A stretch of DNA of 64,000 nt from Kitasatospora sp. MAA4 (GTDB lineage: Bacteria > Actinomycetota > Actinomycetes > Streptomycetales > Streptomycetaceae), in the NCBI RefSeq assembly GCF_029893355.1, contig NZ_JARZAI010000007.1:124001-188000 (forward strand), read 5' to 3'. This document shows, in pieces, positions 1 to 9,844 of this stretch (position 1 is the first letter of the stretch; each line of letters opens with the position of its first letter). Under the pieces are notes generated by a model. The model did not search any database and was not told the origin of the DNA. It saw only the letters and a list, made by a program, of their open reading frames with translations. The position numbers and the translations under genes were made by a program.

Positions 1-463
1 CCTCACCCGGTCGCCCACCGACTCCACGATCACGCTCGACATCAACGTGCTGACCAGCCAGACCAACGAGAACCCGGTCTTCTACGTCCAGTACGCGCAC
101 ACCCGGATGTGCGGCGTGACGCGCAAGGCCGACTCGATGGGCATCAGCAAGGGTGCGGCCGAGGACTTCAAGCCGGAACTCCTCGCCACCCAGTGGGAGT
201 CCGCGCTGCTGGGTGAGCTCGGCGAGTTCCCCAAGGTGATCGCCACCGCCGGTGAGCTGCGCGAGCCGCACCGGATCGCCCGCTACCTGGAGAAGCTGGC
301 CGGCGAGTACCACCGCTTCTACGACCACTGCCAGATCCTGCCGAAGGGCGACGACGAGGCCACCGACCTCACCCGCGCCCGCCTCTGGCTCGCCGACGCC
401 ACCCGCACGGTGATCGCCAACGGCCTCGGCCTGCTCGGCGTCTCCGCGCCCGAGCGGATGTAG
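1..463 (+). CDS. argS: Arginyl-tRNA synthetase, C-terminal fragment
   Basis: The reading frame is already open at base 2, so only the last ~153 residues are present. It shows the class Ia arginyl-tRNA synthetase C-terminus: the conserved [10 protein letters not shown] segment at the end of the catalytic domain, followed by the all-helical DALR anticodon-binding domain, ending in [12 protein letters not shown]. The enzyme charges tRNA-Arg with arginine in the cytoplasm. lysA follows 94 bp downstream, the usual argS-lysA order of streptomycetes. The 5' part and promoter lie outside the window. Confidence 0.95.
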   Translation, partial: LTRSPTDSTITLDINVLTSQTNENPVFYVQYAHTRMCGVTRKADSMGISKGAAEDFKPELLATQWESALLGELGEFPKVIATAGELREPHRIARYLEKLAGEYHRFYDHCQILPKGDDEATDLTRARLWLADATRTVIANGLGLLGVSAPERM

Positions 464-557
464 CCACCGCCTCAGCGCGCTCGGGGCGGTGACGGTCCAT
501 CGGGACCGGCGCCGCCCCGTCCCACACATCAGGAAAAAACCCAGGAGAGACACCCCG

Positions 558-1949
558 ATGAGCCGCTCCGCGCACCCCGCAGGCCCCCGCCACGGCGACG
601 TGCTGCCCGAGGGGCACTACCTGGCCCCGCCGAGCGACCTGAACCGGCTCGACCCCAAGGTCTGGTCGCGCACGGTCGCCCGCGACGAGCAGGGTGTCGC
701 CACCGTCGGCGGTCTGCGCGTCACCGAGCTGGCCGCCGAGTTCGGCACTCCGGCCTACCTGATGGACGAGGACGACTTCCGGGCCCGGGCCCGCGCCTGG
801 CGCGACGCGTTCGGTTCGGAGGCGGACGTCTACTACGCCGGCAAGGCGTTCATCTCCAAGGCGGTGGTCCGCTGGCTGCACGAGGAGGGCCTCAACCTGG
901 ACGTCTGCAGCCCGGGCGAGCTGGCCGTCGCGCTGGCCGCGGGCATGCCGGCGTCGCGCATCGCGCTGCACGGCAACAACAAGTCGGTGCCCGAGCTGGA
1001 GCAGGCGGTCAAGGCGGGCGTGGGCCACATCGTGGTCGACTCCTACCTGGAGATCGAGCGGCTGGCCGCGATCGCCGCCGGCCAGGGTGTCCGCCAGCCG
1101 GTGCTGATCCGGGTGACGGTCGGCGTCGAGGCGCACACCCACGAGTTCATCGCCACCGCGCACGAGGACCAGAAGTTCGGCATCTCGCTGAGCGGCGGCG
1201 CCGCGGCCGAGGCGGTCCGCCGGGTGCTCGCGCAGGACAGCCTGGAGCTGCGCGGCATCCACTCGCACATCGGCTCGCAGATCTTCGACACCGCGGGCTT
1301 CGAGGTCGCCGCCCGCCGGGTGGTCGGCCTGCTCGCCCAGATCCGCGACGAGCACGGCGTCGAGCTGCCGGAGATCGACCTCGGCGGCGGCCTGGGCATC
1401 GCCTACACCAGCGAGGACGACCCGCGCGAGCCGGCCGAGATCGCGGTCTCACTGGCCGAGATCGTCCGCCGCGAGTGCGTGGCCGCGAGCCTGACCGTGC
1501 CCCGGCTGAGCGTCGAGCCCGGCCGCGCGATCGTCGGCCCGACCGCGTTCACGCTCTACGAGGTGGGCACGATCAAGCCGCTGGAGGGGCTGCGCACGTA
1601 CGTCAGCGTGGACGGCGGGATGTCGGACAACATCCGTACCGCGCTCTACGACGCCGAGTACTCGGTCGCCCTCGTCTCGCGCACCAGCACGGCCGAGCCG
1701 ATGCTGGTACGGGTGGTGGGCAAGCACTGCGAGTCGGGTGACATCGTGGTCAAGGACGCCTTCCTGCCCGCCGACCTGGCCCCGGGCGACCTGATCGCGG
1801 TGCCCGCCACCGGCGCGTACTGCCGCTCGATGGCGAGCAACTACAACCACGCGCTGCGCCCGCCCGTGGTCGTCGTCAAGGACGGTGCGGCACGGGTGAT
1901 CGTGCGGCGCGAGACGGAGGAGGATCTCCTCCTTCTTGATCTCGGATGA
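558..1949 (+). CDS. lysA: Diaminopimelate decarboxylase
   Basis: Fold-type III PLP enzyme that decarboxylates meso-diaminopimelate to L-lysine, the last step of lysine synthesis. At 463 residues it has the normal length. The PLP-binding lysine is K96 in the YYAGKAF motif; the HIGSQ motif and the GGGLG phosphate-binding loop follow, and the C-terminal beta domain carries the CESGD motif. I chose the ATG at 558 because AGGAGA lies 9 bases upstream; an in-frame GTG at 489 would add a basic, unconserved extension. It sits between argS and hom, linking it to the aspartate-family amino acid genes. Confidence 0.95.
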   Translation: MSRSAHPAGPRHGDVLPEGHYLAPPSDLNRLDPKVWSRTVARDEQGVATVGGLRVTELAAEFGTPAYLMDEDDFRARARAWRDAFGSEADVYYAGKAFISKAVVRWLHEEGLNLDVCSPGELAVALAAGMPASRIALHGNNKSVPELEQAVKAGVGHIVVDSYLEIERLAAIAAGQGVRQPVLIRVTVGVEAHTHEFIATAHEDQKFGISLSGGAAAEAVRRVLAQDSLELRGIHSHIGSQIFDTAGFEVAARRVVGLLAQIRDEHGVELPEIDLGGGLGIAYTSEDDPREPAEIAVSLAEIVRRECVAASLTVPRLSVEPGRAIVGPTAFTLYEVGTIKPLEGLRTYVSVDGGMSDNIRTALYDAEYSVALVSRTSTAEPMLVRVVGKHCESGDIVVKDAFLPADLAPGDLIAVPATGAYCRSMASNYNHALRPPVVVVKDGAARVIVRRETEEDLLLLDLG

Positions 1950-1978
1950 CGATTTTTTCGTCTCAGATCATGGAACGC

Positions 1979-2039
1979 CAGGAGATCTGTACGGAATCTC
2001 CCTGAGACTGGGGATTGAAACGAAAATCCGGTGGGGATC
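1979..2039 (+). promoter_or_regulatory. Alternating short hairpins upstream of hom
   Basis: The lysA-hom gap is locally AT-richer and holds four successive segments that can pair in alternative ways: GGAGAT (1981-1986) with ATCTCC (1996-2001), AATCTCC (1995-2001) with GGGGATT (2010-2016, with one G-T pair), and GGATT (2012-2016) with AATCC (2025-2029). A near-repeat, TGGGGATC, follows at 2032-2039. The layout resembles an attenuator but there is no U-run terminator, so regulation is only inferred. Confidence 0.25.
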
Positions 2040-2091
2040 AGGAAGCGCCACCGGAGTCCATGATGGATGAGCGATGGATGAGCGGAGTCGG

Positions 2092-3384
2092 ATGATGCGT
2101 ACGCGCCCGCTGAAGGTGGCGTTGCTGGGCTGTGGTGTGGTGGGCTCCGAGGTGGCGCGCATCATGACGACAGACGCCGCCGACCTGGCCGCGCGGATCG
2201 GCGCGCCGGTCGAGCTCGTCGGCATCGCGGTCCGCCGGGTCGGCCGGGACCGTCCCGGGGTACCCGCGCACCTGATCACCACGGACGCCGAGGCGCTGGT
2301 CAAGCGCGAGGACGTCGACGTGGTGATCGAGGTGGTCGGCGGGATCGAGCCCTCCAAGCACCTGATCCTCTCCGCCTTCAAGCACGGCGCCTCGGTGGTC
2401 AGCGCCAACAAGGCGCTGCTCGCCAAGGACGGCGCCGAGCTGCACGCCGCCGCCGCCGCGGCCGGGGTGGACCTGTACTACGAGGCGGCCGTCGCGGGCG
2501 CGATCCCGCTGATCAGGCCGCTGCGCGAGTCGCTCGCGGGGGACAGGGTCAACCGGGTGCTCGGCATCGTCAACGGCACCACCAACTTCATCCTCGACAA
2601 GATGGACTCCACCGGCGCCGGCTACTCCGAGGCACTGGAGGAGGCCACCGCGCTGGGGTACGCCGAGGCCGACCCGACCGCCGACGTGGAGGGCTTCGAC
2701 GCCGCCGCCAAGGCCGCGATCCTGGCCGGCATCGCGTTCCACACCAAGGTCACCGCCGCCGACGTCTACCGCGAGGGCCTCACCGAGGTCACCGCGGCCG
2801 ACATCGCCAGCGCCAAGCAGATGGGCTGCGTGGTCAAGCTGCTGGCGATCTGCGAGCGCTCGGCGGACGGCACCTCGGTCACCGCCCGGGTGCACCCGGC
2901 GATGATCCCGCTCAGCCACCCGCTGGCCTCGGTCCGCGAGGCGTACAACGCGGTGTTCGTCGAGGCCGAGGCGGCCGGTCGCCTGATGTTCTACGGCCCG
3001 GGCGCCGGCGGCGCGCCGACCGCCAGCGCCGTCCTCGGCGACCTGGTCGCGGTCTGCCGCAACAAACTGGGCGGTACCACCGGACCGGGTGACTCGGTCT
3101 ACGCCCAGCTCCCCGCCAAGGCCATGGACGACGTCGTCACCCGCTACCACGTCAGCCTGGACGTGGACGACCGCGCGGGGGTGCTCGCCCAGGTGGCGTC
3201 CACCTTCGCCGAGCACGGGGTGTCCATCGACACCGTGCGCCAGCAGGGCCGCGACGGCGACGCCTCGCTCGTCGTGGTGACCCACCGGGCCACCGACGCC
3301 GCGCTGTCGGCCACGGTGGACAAGCTCCGCGCGCTGGACAGCGTGCGTGACGTGGCCAGCATCATGCGGGTTGAAGGGGAGTAG
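2092..3384 (+). CDS. hom: Homoserine dehydrogenase
   Basis: NAD(P)H-dependent reduction of aspartate semialdehyde to homoserine, the branch point to threonine and methionine. About 430 residues: an N-terminal Rossmann domain ([13 protein letters not shown]), the catalytic domain with NGTTNFIL and the [18 protein letters not shown] region, and a C-terminal ACT domain (from about residue 345, [16 protein letters not shown]) that in this family mediates threonine feedback inhibition. The start is uncertain. ATG codons at 2092 and 2095 follow GCGGAG, and MMRTRPLKV matches the usual streptomycete N-terminus; an ATG at 2074 is also in frame. thrC follows after 8 bp, so the two are co-transcribed. 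Confidence 0.95.
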   Translation: MMRTRPLKVALLGCGVVGSEVARIMTTDAADLAARIGAPVELVGIAVRRVGRDRPGVPAHLITTDAEALVKREDVDVVIEVVGGIEPSKHLILSAFKHGASVVSANKALLAKDGAELHAAAAAAGVDLYYEAAVAGAIPLIRPLRESLAGDRVNRVLGIVNGTTNFILDKMDSTGAGYSEALEEATALGYAEADPTADVEGFDAAAKAAILAGIAFHTKVTAADVYREGLTEVTAADIASAKQMGCVVKLLAICERSADGTSVTARVHPAMIPLSHPLASVREAYNAVFVEAEAAGRLMFYGPGAGGAPTASAVLGDLVAVCRNKLGGTTGPGDSVYAQLPAKAMDDVVTRYHVSLDVDDRAGVLAQVASTFAEHGVSIDTVRQQGRDGDASLVVVTHRATDAALSATVDKLRALDSVRDVASIMRVEGE

Positions 3385-3392
3385 GAATTTCC

Positions 3393-4481
3393 ATGAACGC
3401 CGTGACCGACAGAGCAGCCCACACCCACCAGTGGCGGGGCCTCATCGAGGAGTACCGGGACCGCCTGCCGGTCAGCGCGACGACCCCGGTGGTCACCCTG
3501 CTGGAGGGCGGCACGCCGCTCGTCCCGGCCCAGTTGCTCTCCGAGCTGACCGGCTGCGACGTCTACCTCAAGGTCGAGGGCGCCAACCCGACCGGTTCCT
3601 TCAAGGACCGCGGCATGACGATGGCGATCTCCAAGGCCAAGGAGGACGGCGCGCAGGCCGTCATCTGTGCCTCTACGGGCAACACCTCTGCCTCCGCGGC
3701 CGCTTACGCGGTGCGCGCCGGCATGGTCTGCGCGGTGCTGGTGCCGCAGGGCAAGATCGCGCTGGGCAAGATGGGCCAGGCGCTGGTGCACGGCTCGAAG
3801 ATCCTCCAGGTGGACGGGAACTTCGACGACTGCCTCACCCTGGCGCGTGAACTGTCCGAGAAGTACCCGGTGGCGCTGGTCAACTCGGTGAACCCGGTGC
3901 GGATCGAGGGCCAGAAGACCGCCGCCTTCGAGATCGTGGACATGCTCGGCGACGCCCCCGACATCCACGTGCTGCCGGTCGGCAACGCGGGCAACATCAC
4001 GGCCTACTGGAAGGGTTACCGCGAGTACGCGGCGGACGGCCTCGCCTCGCGGACCCCGCGGATGTGGGGCTTCCAGGCCTCCGGCTCGGCCCCGATCGTG
4101 GACGGCGCGCCGGTGCTCAACCCGCAGACCATCGCCACCGCGATCCGGATCGGCAACCCGGCCTCCTGGGAGTACGCGGTCGCCGCCCGGGACGAGTCGG
4201 GCGGCCTCATCGACAAGGTGACCGACCGTCAGATCCTCTCCGCCTACCGGCTGTTGGCCGCACGGGAGGGCGTCTTCGTGGAGCCCGCCTCGGCCGCCAG
4301 CGTGGCCGGCCTGCTGCACGCGGCCGAGCAGGGCCTGGTCGACCCGGGCCAGCGGATCGTCTGCACGGTGACCGGCAACGGCCTCAAGGACCCGGACTGG
4401 GCGGTGGCCGGCGCGCCGCAGCCGCACGTGGTCCCGATCGACGCGGAGGCCGCCGCGGTCCGCCTCGGGCTGCTGGACTGA
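3393..4481 (+). CDS. thrC: Threonine synthase
   Basis: PLP-dependent conversion of O-phosphohomoserine to threonine. The 362-residue length is typical of the short bacterial class. The PLP lysine is K71 in [11 protein letters not shown], followed by the ASTGNTSAS substrate/phosphate loop and a glycine-rich PLP phosphate site (PVGNAGN). The ATG start lies 8 bp after the hom stop with GGGGAGTAGG just upstream. A strong hairpin follows, so thrB is probably transcribed separately although it makes this enzyme's substrate. Confidence 0.96.
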   Translation: MNAVTDRAAHTHQWRGLIEEYRDRLPVSATTPVVTLLEGGTPLVPAQLLSELTGCDVYLKVEGANPTGSFKDRGMTMAISKAKEDGAQAVICASTGNTSASAAAYAVRAGMVCAVLVPQGKIALGKMGQALVHGSKILQVDGNFDDCLTLARELSEKYPVALVNSVNPVRIEGQKTAAFEIVDMLGDAPDIHVLPVGNAGNITAYWKGYREYAADGLASRTPRMWGFQASGSAPIVDGAPVLNPQTIATAIRIGNPASWEYAVAARDESGGLIDKVTDRQILSAYRLLAAREGVFVEPASAASVAGLLHAAEQGLVDPGQRIVCTVTGNGLKDPDWAVAGAPQPHVVPIDAEAAAVRLGLLD

Positions 4482-4498
4482 CACTCCGTCTCTTTCGT

Positions 4499-4541
4499 CC
4501 GACGATCGGGCCGGTCCTTATCAGGACCGGCCCATCGTCGG
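4499..4541 (+). terminator. Hairpin terminator after thrC
   Basis: A 19-bp stem with one bulged C and a TATC loop (4519-4522): CCGACGAT and GGGCCGGTCCT pair with AGGACCGGCCC and ATCGTCGG. There is no clear T-run, as is common for GC-rich actinobacterial terminators. It separates hom-thrC from thrB. Confidence 0.8.
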
Positions 4542-4882
4542 TTCCGAGTAACGTCTTTGGTGTCAATTTCGTTGTTCTTATGGATGCCATTTCGGCACCG
4601 GTTCAGGCCAGAAGCTGCAACACGGCAGATCGAGAGGGAGCGGGGTGTACCGCTGTGGAACCTCTCTTCGATACCCTGGATCCTGGCGGTGTGGCGCATG
4701 CCAGGGTTCGGGCGGGGCCTGACCTCGTGGGTGCCGGCCCGACACCCCTCGCCCGCCACCCGTCACCACCCGTGCCGGACGCGCCTCGCGCGACGCCCAC
4801 CACTCGCCGCCCCTCCCCACCCCCACCGCTTTCGTTCGACGCGCACCGCGCGACGATCCAGATCCCCAGGAGAGTCCACCGC
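4542..4882. other. Intergenic region upstream of thrB
   Basis: A 341-bp spacer without a convincing gene. An open frame runs through it into thrB, but its codons lack the G/C third-position bias and the thrB ribosome-binding site lies at its end. The first 70 bases are AT-richer and probably hold the thrB promoter; I could not assign -35 and -10 boxes with confidence. Confidence 0.6.
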
Positions 4883-5800
4883 ATGGCCGGTCCTGCGTTC
4901 CGTGCCGCCGCCGTCCGGGTTCGGGTCCCCGCGACCAGTGCCAATCTGGGCCCCGGTTTCGATGCCTTCGGACTCGCCCTGGGTCTGTACGACGACATCG
5001 TGGTCCGGGTCGCCGACTCCGGGCTCACCGTGGACATCGCCGGCGAGGGCGCCGAGACCCTGGCGCGCGACGAGCGCCACCTGGTGGTCCGCTCGATGCG
5101 CGCCGCGTTCGACCGGCTCGGCGGTCAGCCGCGGGGCCTCGAAGTCGTCTGCGCCAACCGGATACCGCACGGCCGCGGCCTCGGTTCCTCCTCCGCCGCG
5201 ATCTGCGCGGGTGTGGTGGCCGCACGTGCGGTCACCATCGGCGGTCCGTCCGCCCTCGACGACGCCGCGCTGCTGGCTCTCGCCTCCGAGCTTGAGGGCC
5301 ACCCGGACAACGTCGCCGCCTGCCTGGCCGGCGGGTTCACCATTGCCTGGACCGACGAGGACGCGGCCCGCGCGGTCCGTCTGGAGCCTGCCGCGCAGGT
5401 CGTCCCGGTGGTCTTCATCCCGTCCACCGAGGTGCTCACCGAGACTGCCCGCGGCCTGCTCCCCAAGAGCGTCCCGCTGGCCGACGCGGCCGCCAATGCC
5501 GGGCGTTCGGCGCTGCTGGTGGAGGCGCTGACCAAGCGTCCCGAGCTGCTGCTGCCCGCCACCGAGGACCGCCTGCACCAGGACTACCGGGCCTCGGCGA
5601 TGCCGGACAGCGCCGCCCTGGTGGCCGCGCTGCGCTCGGAGGGCATCCCGGCGGTCATCTCCGGCGCGGGCCCGACCGTGCTCGCGCTGACCGACGAGGC
5701 GGGCGCCGACAAGCTCCTGCAGTTCGCGGGGCCGACGTTCGCCGCGCACCGGCTGCTGCTGGACCGTGACGGGGCCCGCGTGCTGCCGTTGGACGGATGA
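4883..5800 (+). CDS. thrB: Homoserine kinase
   Basis: GHMP-family kinase that phosphorylates homoserine to O-phosphohomoserine with ATP, feeding threonine synthase. 305 residues. Motif 1 (VRVPATSANLGPGFD) lies near the N-terminus, the ATP-binding motif PHGRGLGSSSAA at residues 95-106, and the C-terminal ISGAGPTVLAL motif is intact. The ATG at 4883 is chosen because AGGAGA lies 9 bases upstream and conserved sequence starts just after it. It is separated from thrC by a terminator and a long spacer, so it has its own transcript. Confidence 0.95.
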   Translation: MAGPAFRAAAVRVRVPATSANLGPGFDAFGLALGLYDDIVVRVADSGLTVDIAGEGAETLARDERHLVVRSMRAAFDRLGGQPRGLEVVCANRIPHGRGLGSSSAAICAGVVAARAVTIGGPSALDDAALLALASELEGHPDNVAACLAGGFTIAWTDEDAARAVRLEPAAQVVPVVFIPSTEVLTETARGLLPKSVPLADAAANAGRSALLVEALTKRPELLLPATEDRLHQDYRASAMPDSAALVAALRSEGIPAVISGAGPTVLALTDEAGADKLLQFAGPTFAAHRLLLDRDGARVLPLDG

Positions 5801-6336
5801 CCGTACGCGGCGGACACGATTGGCAAGCACGAGGCTGGGGAATGTGTGAGGGGGTCGGTAGTGTTAACCTCATGTCTGCATCAGGCGCCCTGCGGGGCCC
5901 GGTGCGCCGCGTCCCGATCTCCGCGTCCCGCTGCTGCGGGATCCAGTCGATTTCGGGGACCACGATTCTCCGGGAGCCCACCACAGCGCGTACGCAGCCT
6001 GCCTGCGCGATTGCGGCCGCATCCCGAAGCCGTGTCGGAGCCTGACCCCCACCCGCCGCAACCGGCCTCGCTGTCGAGGCTCTGACGGGCGGGAGCGCGG
6101 GAGACCGTCACCCGACGGGGGCCCGGGTTTCGCAGGCAGCGGTCGGCATGAGACCGGCCCGCCGTACTACTTCGCTCCACCGTGCCCTGTGCACCGCACT
6201 TCGCACCTCTCCCCCCGCCCAGCACCGCCGTGGTGGGGGACCACCGCCTCGGGCCTCCGCGACAAAGCGCAGGTCGGACAGCACAACCGGTCGCCGAGCC
6301 AGACAGGCCGACGTCCGCTCCAGGGAAGGACCCTTA
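5801..6336 (+). promoter_or_regulatory. Long rho leader region
   Basis: A 536-bp region between thrB and the rho start. A -10-like TAGTGT (5859-5864) is followed exactly 7 bases later by an ATG (5872), the geometry of a leaderless transcript. The frame from that ATG encodes about 57 codons. GTCCCGC (5925-5931) can pair with GCGGGAT (5936-5942), placing two Cys codons beside the hairpin loop. Rho genes in other bacteria are autoregulated through long leaders; this function is inferred here. Confidence 0.5.
5872..6045 (+). CDS. Possible leaderless leader ORF upstream of rho
   Basis: A 57-residue frame beginning MSASGALRGPVRRVPIS, with a CC pair near residue 22. There is no Shine-Dalgarno site, but the ATG sits 7 bases after a TAGTGT -10-like hexamer. 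Third-position G/C is high in the first half and lower after that. I recognise no family. It could be a leader peptide for attenuation of rho or simply untranslated leader. Evidence is limited to promoter geometry, the hairpin over its middle, and partial codon bias. Confidence 0.25.
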   Translation: MSASGALRGPVRRVPISASRCCGIQSISGTTILREPTTARTQPACAIAAASRSRVGA

Positions 6337-8478
6337 GTGAGCGACACCACTGATCTGATGGGCGCGCGCCCGGACGCCGACGCGACGGATGCGCCTGCCG
6401 CGCCCGCGGCGCCGGCCAAGCGCCGCCGTACCGCCGCCGCAGGCCTTGACGGTCTGGTCCTGGCCGAGCTGCAGAAGCTCGCCTCGACGCTCGGCATCAG
6501 CGGCACCGGCCGGATGCGCAAGAGCCAGCTCATCGAGGCCATCAAGGAGAAGAGCGGCGGCGACCCGCTGCTCGCCTCCGCGGCTCCGGCGCCGGCTCGT
6601 GCCGCCGCCAAGGAGGCCCCCGCGGCCTCCGCCGAGAAGCCGGCCCGCCGCACCCGCGCCGCCCAGGCCGCCGCGGTGGCCGAGGCGCCCGCACAGATCG
6701 AGATCCCGGGCCAGGCCGCCCCCGAGACCGCCGCCCCGGCGCGGGCCGAGCGCGGTCGCCGCCGGGCCACCTCGGCCGCCGGCGCCCCGACCGCCGTCGA
6801 GGCCCCCGCCGCCACCGCGGTGGAGACCGCCGCGGAGCCGGCCGTCGCCGAGGCCAAGCAGGCCGAGGCCCGCGTCACCGAGTCCCGCACCGCCGACGGC
6901 CGGACCTTCGAGGGCCGCGACGAGCAGCGCGAGGGCCGCCGCGACCGCCGCGACCGCCGCGAGCGGCCCGACCGCACCGGCACCGACCGCACCGGCACCG
7001 ACCGGGTCGCCACCGAGCGTCCGGAGCGGGCCGGCACCGACCGTGCCGAGCAGCGCGCCGAGGCCGTCGACGCCGACGGTGACTCCCGCGAGTCGCGCCG
7101 CGACCGCCGCAACCGCCGGGACCGGACCGACCGTCAGAGCGGCCAGGGCGCCCAGCAGCAGAGCGCGCAGCCGGCTCAGCAGAGCCAGCAGCAGAGCGCC
7201 CAGCCCGCCCAGCAGGGCGGCTACGACGACGACGAGTTCGGCGACGGACGGCGCGGCCGCCGCGGCCGCTACCGCGACCGCAACCGCCGCGGCCGCCGCG
7301 ACGGCTTCGAGGTCGGCCCGGCCGAGCCGCAGGTCAGCGACAGCGACGTGCTGATCCCGGTGGCCGGCATCCTGGACATCCTGGACAACTACGCGTTCGT
7401 CCGGACCTCCGGCTACCTGCCCGGCTCGAACGACGTCTACGTCTCGCTCGCCCAGGTCCGCAAGAACGGCCTGCGCAAGGGCGACGCCATCACCGGCGCC
7501 GTGCGCCAGCCCCAGGAGGGCGAGCGCCGCGAGAAGTTCAACGCCATGGTGCGGCTGGACTCCGTCAACGGCATGGACCCGGAGAGCGGCCGCGGCCGTC
7601 CCGAGTTCGGCAAGCTCACCCCGCTGTACCCGCAGGACCGGCTCCGCCTGGAGACCGACCCGGGCGTGCTGACCACCCGGATCATCGACCTGGTGTCGCC
7701 GATCGGCAAGGGCCAGCGCGGTCTGATCGTCGCCCCGCCGAAGACCGGTAAGACGATGATCATGCAGGCGATCGCCAACGCGATCACCACCAACAACCCC
7801 GAGTGCCACCTGATGGTCGTCCTGGTGGACGAGCGTCCGGAAGAGGTCACCGACATGCAGCGGTCGGTGAAGGGCGAGGTCATCTCCTCGACCTTCGACC
7901 GCCCGGCCGAGGACCACACCGTGGTCGCCGAGCTGGCCATCGAGCGCGCCAAGCGCCTGGTGGAGCTGGGCCACGACGTGGTGATCCTGCTCGACTCGAT
8001 CACCCGCCTGGGCCGCGCCTACAACCTGGCGGCGCCGGCCTCCGGCCGCATCCTGTCCGGTGGTGTCGACTCGACCGCGCTCTACCCGCCGAAGAAGTTC
8101 TTCGGCGCCGCGCGCAACATCGAGAACGGCGGCTCGCTGACCATCCTCGCCACCGCGCTGGTGGAGACCGGCTCGCGCGCCGACGAGGTCGTCTTCGAGG
8201 AGTTCAAGGGCACCGGCAACATGGAGCTCCGGCTGGACCGCAAGCTCGCCGACAAGCGGATCTTCCCCGCGGTGGACGTCGACGCGTCCAGCACCCGCAA
8301 GGAGGAGATCCTGCTCGACCGCGACGAGCTGGCGATCACCTGGAAGCTGCGCCGGGTCCTGCACGCGCTCGACTCGCAGCAGGCGATCGAGCTGCTGCTG
8401 GACAAGATGAAGCAGACCAAGAGCAACGCCGAGTTCCTGATGCAGATCGCGAAGACCACTCCGGGGTCCAACGACTAA
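6337..8478 (+). CDS. rho: Transcription termination factor Rho
   Basis: Hexameric RNA-dependent ATPase/translocase that ends transcription. About 713 residues, far longer than the ~420 of E. coli Rho. An N-terminal Rho-N-like segment ([15 protein letters not shown], around residues 40-75) is followed by a ~250-residue low-complexity insert, first Ala/Pro-rich, then Arg/Asp/Gly/Gln-rich. The cold-shock-like RNA-binding domain starts near residue 342 ([15 protein letters not shown]), and the ATPase domain carries Walker A APPKTGKT at 466-473 and Walker [14 protein letters not shown] start at 6337 with GGAAGGA 6 bases upstream; the frame is open further up but that part has no conserved sequence. 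Actinobacterial Rho proteins are known for such disordered inserts. Confidence 0.96.
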   Translation: MSDTTDLMGARPDADATDAPAAPAAPAKRRRTAAAGLDGLVLAELQKLASTLGISGTGRMRKSQLIEAIKEKSGGDPLLASAAPAPARAAAKEAPAASAEKPARRTRAAQAAAVAEAPAQIEIPGQAAPETAAPARAERGRRRATSAAGAPTAVEAPAATAVETAAEPAVAEAKQAEARVTESRTADGRTFEGRDEQREGRRDRRDRRERPDRTGTDRTGTDRVATERPERAGTDRAEQRAEAVDADGDSRESRRDRRNRRDRTDRQSGQGAQQQSAQPAQQSQQQSAQPAQQGGYDDDEFGDGRRGRRGRYRDRNRRGRRDGFEVGPAEPQVSDSDVLIPVAGILDILDNYAFVRTSGYLPGSNDVYVSLAQVRKNGLRKGDAITGAVRQPQEGERREKFNAMVRLDSVNGMDPESGRGRPEFGKLTPLYPQDRLRLETDPGVLTTRIIDLVSPIGKGQRGLIVAPPKTGKTMIMQAIANAITTNNPECHLMVVLVDERPEEVTDMQRSVKGEVISSTFDRPAEDHTVVAELAIERAKRLVELGHDVVILLDSITRLGRAYNLAAPASGRILSGGVDSTALYPPKKFFGAARNIENGGSLTILATALVETGSRADEVVFEEFKGTGNMELRLDRKLADKRIFPAVDVDASSTRKEEILLDRDELAITWKLRRVLHALDSQQAIELLLDKMKQTKSNAEFLMQIAKTTPGSND

Positions 8479-8503
8479 GGCCGGACGGTCTGAGCGCAGG
8501 AAC

Positions 8504-8541
8504 GGGAAGCCCCGGGCGGCAGCAGCCGCCCGGGGCTTCCC
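8504..8541 (+). terminator. Perfect 17-bp hairpin after rho
   Basis: The inverted repeat GGGAAGCCCCGGGCGGC / GCCGCCCGGGGCTTCCC is perfect around an AGCA loop (8521-8524), 25 bp after the rho stop. No U-tract follows. Confidence 0.85.
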
Positions 8542-8603
8542 GGCGTTCCGGGCCGGTGCAGGGCTGTTGCACAGATCGGACATAACGTCCCAAGAGGTCG
8601 CTT

Positions 8604-9710
8604 ATGCTCGACGACATGACCGACGAGCCGCACCCGAAACGTGCCCACCGCAAGGTCCGCAGCCGCCGGGCCAAGCTGCTGAGGGCGGGTGCCCTGGCGC
8701 TGGCCGGCCTGGTCGTGCTGGGCGGCGGAGCGGCCGGCTACGCGTACTGGAAGCTCAACGGCAACATCAAGAGCGTGGACATCGACGCCCAGCTCGGCAC
8801 CAACCGGCCGGTCGCGCCGAACGACGGCTCCTTCAACCTGCTGGTGCTCGGCTCCGACTCCCGCTCCGGCGCCAACGCCGGCCTGGCCGGCGGCAACACC
8901 GGCGACACCGCCCGCTCGGACACCGCCATGGTGGTGCACGTCAACCAGAACCACACGCTCGGCACGGTCGTCTCGATCCCGCGCGACACCCTGGTGGCCC
9001 GCCCGGCCTGCACCGCGCCGAACGGCAGCACGGTGCCCGCGATGGCCGGCGCGATGTACAACAGCGCCTTCGAGGTCGGCGGCGCGGCCTGTGCGGTGAA
9101 GACCACCGAGCAGCTGACCGGGCTGCGGATGAACCACTTCGTGGAGATCGACTTCGCCGGTTTCGCGAGCTTCGTCAACGCCATCGGCGGCGCCACGGTG
9201 ACCACTTCGGTGAACATCCACGACAAGGACAGCGGCCTCGACCTCAAGGCGGGCACCACCAAGCTCAACGGCGACCAGGCGCTGGCCTTCGTGCGCACCC
9301 GGCACGGCGTCGGCGACGGCAGCGACCTGGGCCGGATCGAGTTGCAGAAGCAGATGGTGAAGTCGCTGATGAAGCAGGTCGGTTCGATCGGCCTGTTCAC
9401 CGACCCCGGCAAGCTCTGGTCGGTCGGCGACACCCTCACCAAGAGCATCACCACCGACTCCGCGCTGGCCTCGGTGAGCGCGCTGACCGGCCTCGGCGAG
9501 GAGCTCAAGGGCATCGGGACGGACCAGCTGACCATGGTCACGCTGCCGGTGACGACGGCCCCCAGCGACCCGAACCGGGTGGTCGAGAAGCTTCCGGAGG
9601 CGAACCAGGTGTGGAGCGCGCTGCGGGCCGACCAGCCGGTGCCGCAGGCGATAACCAGCGCGCAGCCGGTCAACCCCGCCGATCCGGCGGCCACCGGAGC
9701 CCCGTCCTGA
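8604..9710 (+). CDS. LytR-CpsA-Psr (LCP) family protein
   Basis: Membrane-anchored phosphotransferase of the LCP family, which attaches undecaprenyl-linked glycopolymers such as teichoic or teichuronic acids to peptidoglycan. 368 residues: a basic cytoplasmic N-terminus (RKVRSRRAK), one membrane segment at about residues 25-48, then an extracytoplasmic LCP domain with the LVLGSDSRSG, RSDTAMVVH and SIPRDT motifs (Arg127 in IPRD), and a late QALAFVRTRHG motif. These are the pyrophosphate-binding Asp/Arg positions of the family. ATG at 8604 with AGAGG 7 bases upstream; an internal ATG at 8616 is possible. The exact polymer cannot be told from sequence. Confidence 0.9.
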   Translation: MLDDMTDEPHPKRAHRKVRSRRAKLLRAGALALAGLVVLGGGAAGYAYWKLNGNIKSVDIDAQLGTNRPVAPNDGSFNLLVLGSDSRSGANAGLAGGNTGDTARSDTAMVVHVNQNHTLGTVVSIPRDTLVARPACTAPNGSTVPAMAGAMYNSAFEVGGAACAVKTTEQLTGLRMNHFVEIDFAGFASFVNAIGGATVTTSVNIHDKDSGLDLKAGTTKLNGDQALAFVRTRHGVGDGSDLGRIELQKQMVKSLMKQVGSIGLFTDPGKLWSVGDTLTKSITTDSALASVSALTGLGEELKGIGTDQLTMVTLPVTTAPSDPNRVVEKLPEANQVWSALRADQPVPQAITSAQPVNPADPAATGAPS

Positions 9711-9716
9711 GCTGGC

Positions 9717-9742
9717 GGAATATCCCCGACCCCGGTCCGGTT
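9717..9742 (+). promoter_or_regulatory. Sigma-R promoter of rpmE
   Basis: GGAAT at 9717-9721 and GTT at 9740-9742, separated by exactly 18 bases, match the Streptomyces sigma-R (disulfide stress) consensus GGAAT-N18-GTT. The predicted start is near 9748-9750, about 95 bases before rpmE. Sigma-R control of an L31 gene is, as I recall, established in S. coelicolor; here it follows from the motif match. Confidence 0.75.
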
Positions 9743-9844
9743 TGGGAAGATGCGGCCGGTCCTGGCAGACTGGTCCGTCGGTCCCGGTTCACGTGCGGCT
9801 TCCTGTCGCCGACCCGGTGCCCTCCCGAACACTAGGAGATCCCC

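Noticed and set aside
4064-4882. Upstream extension of the thrB frame
   Set aside because: It overlaps thrC and a terminator; the conserved GHMP start and a good ribosome-binding site place thrB at 4883.
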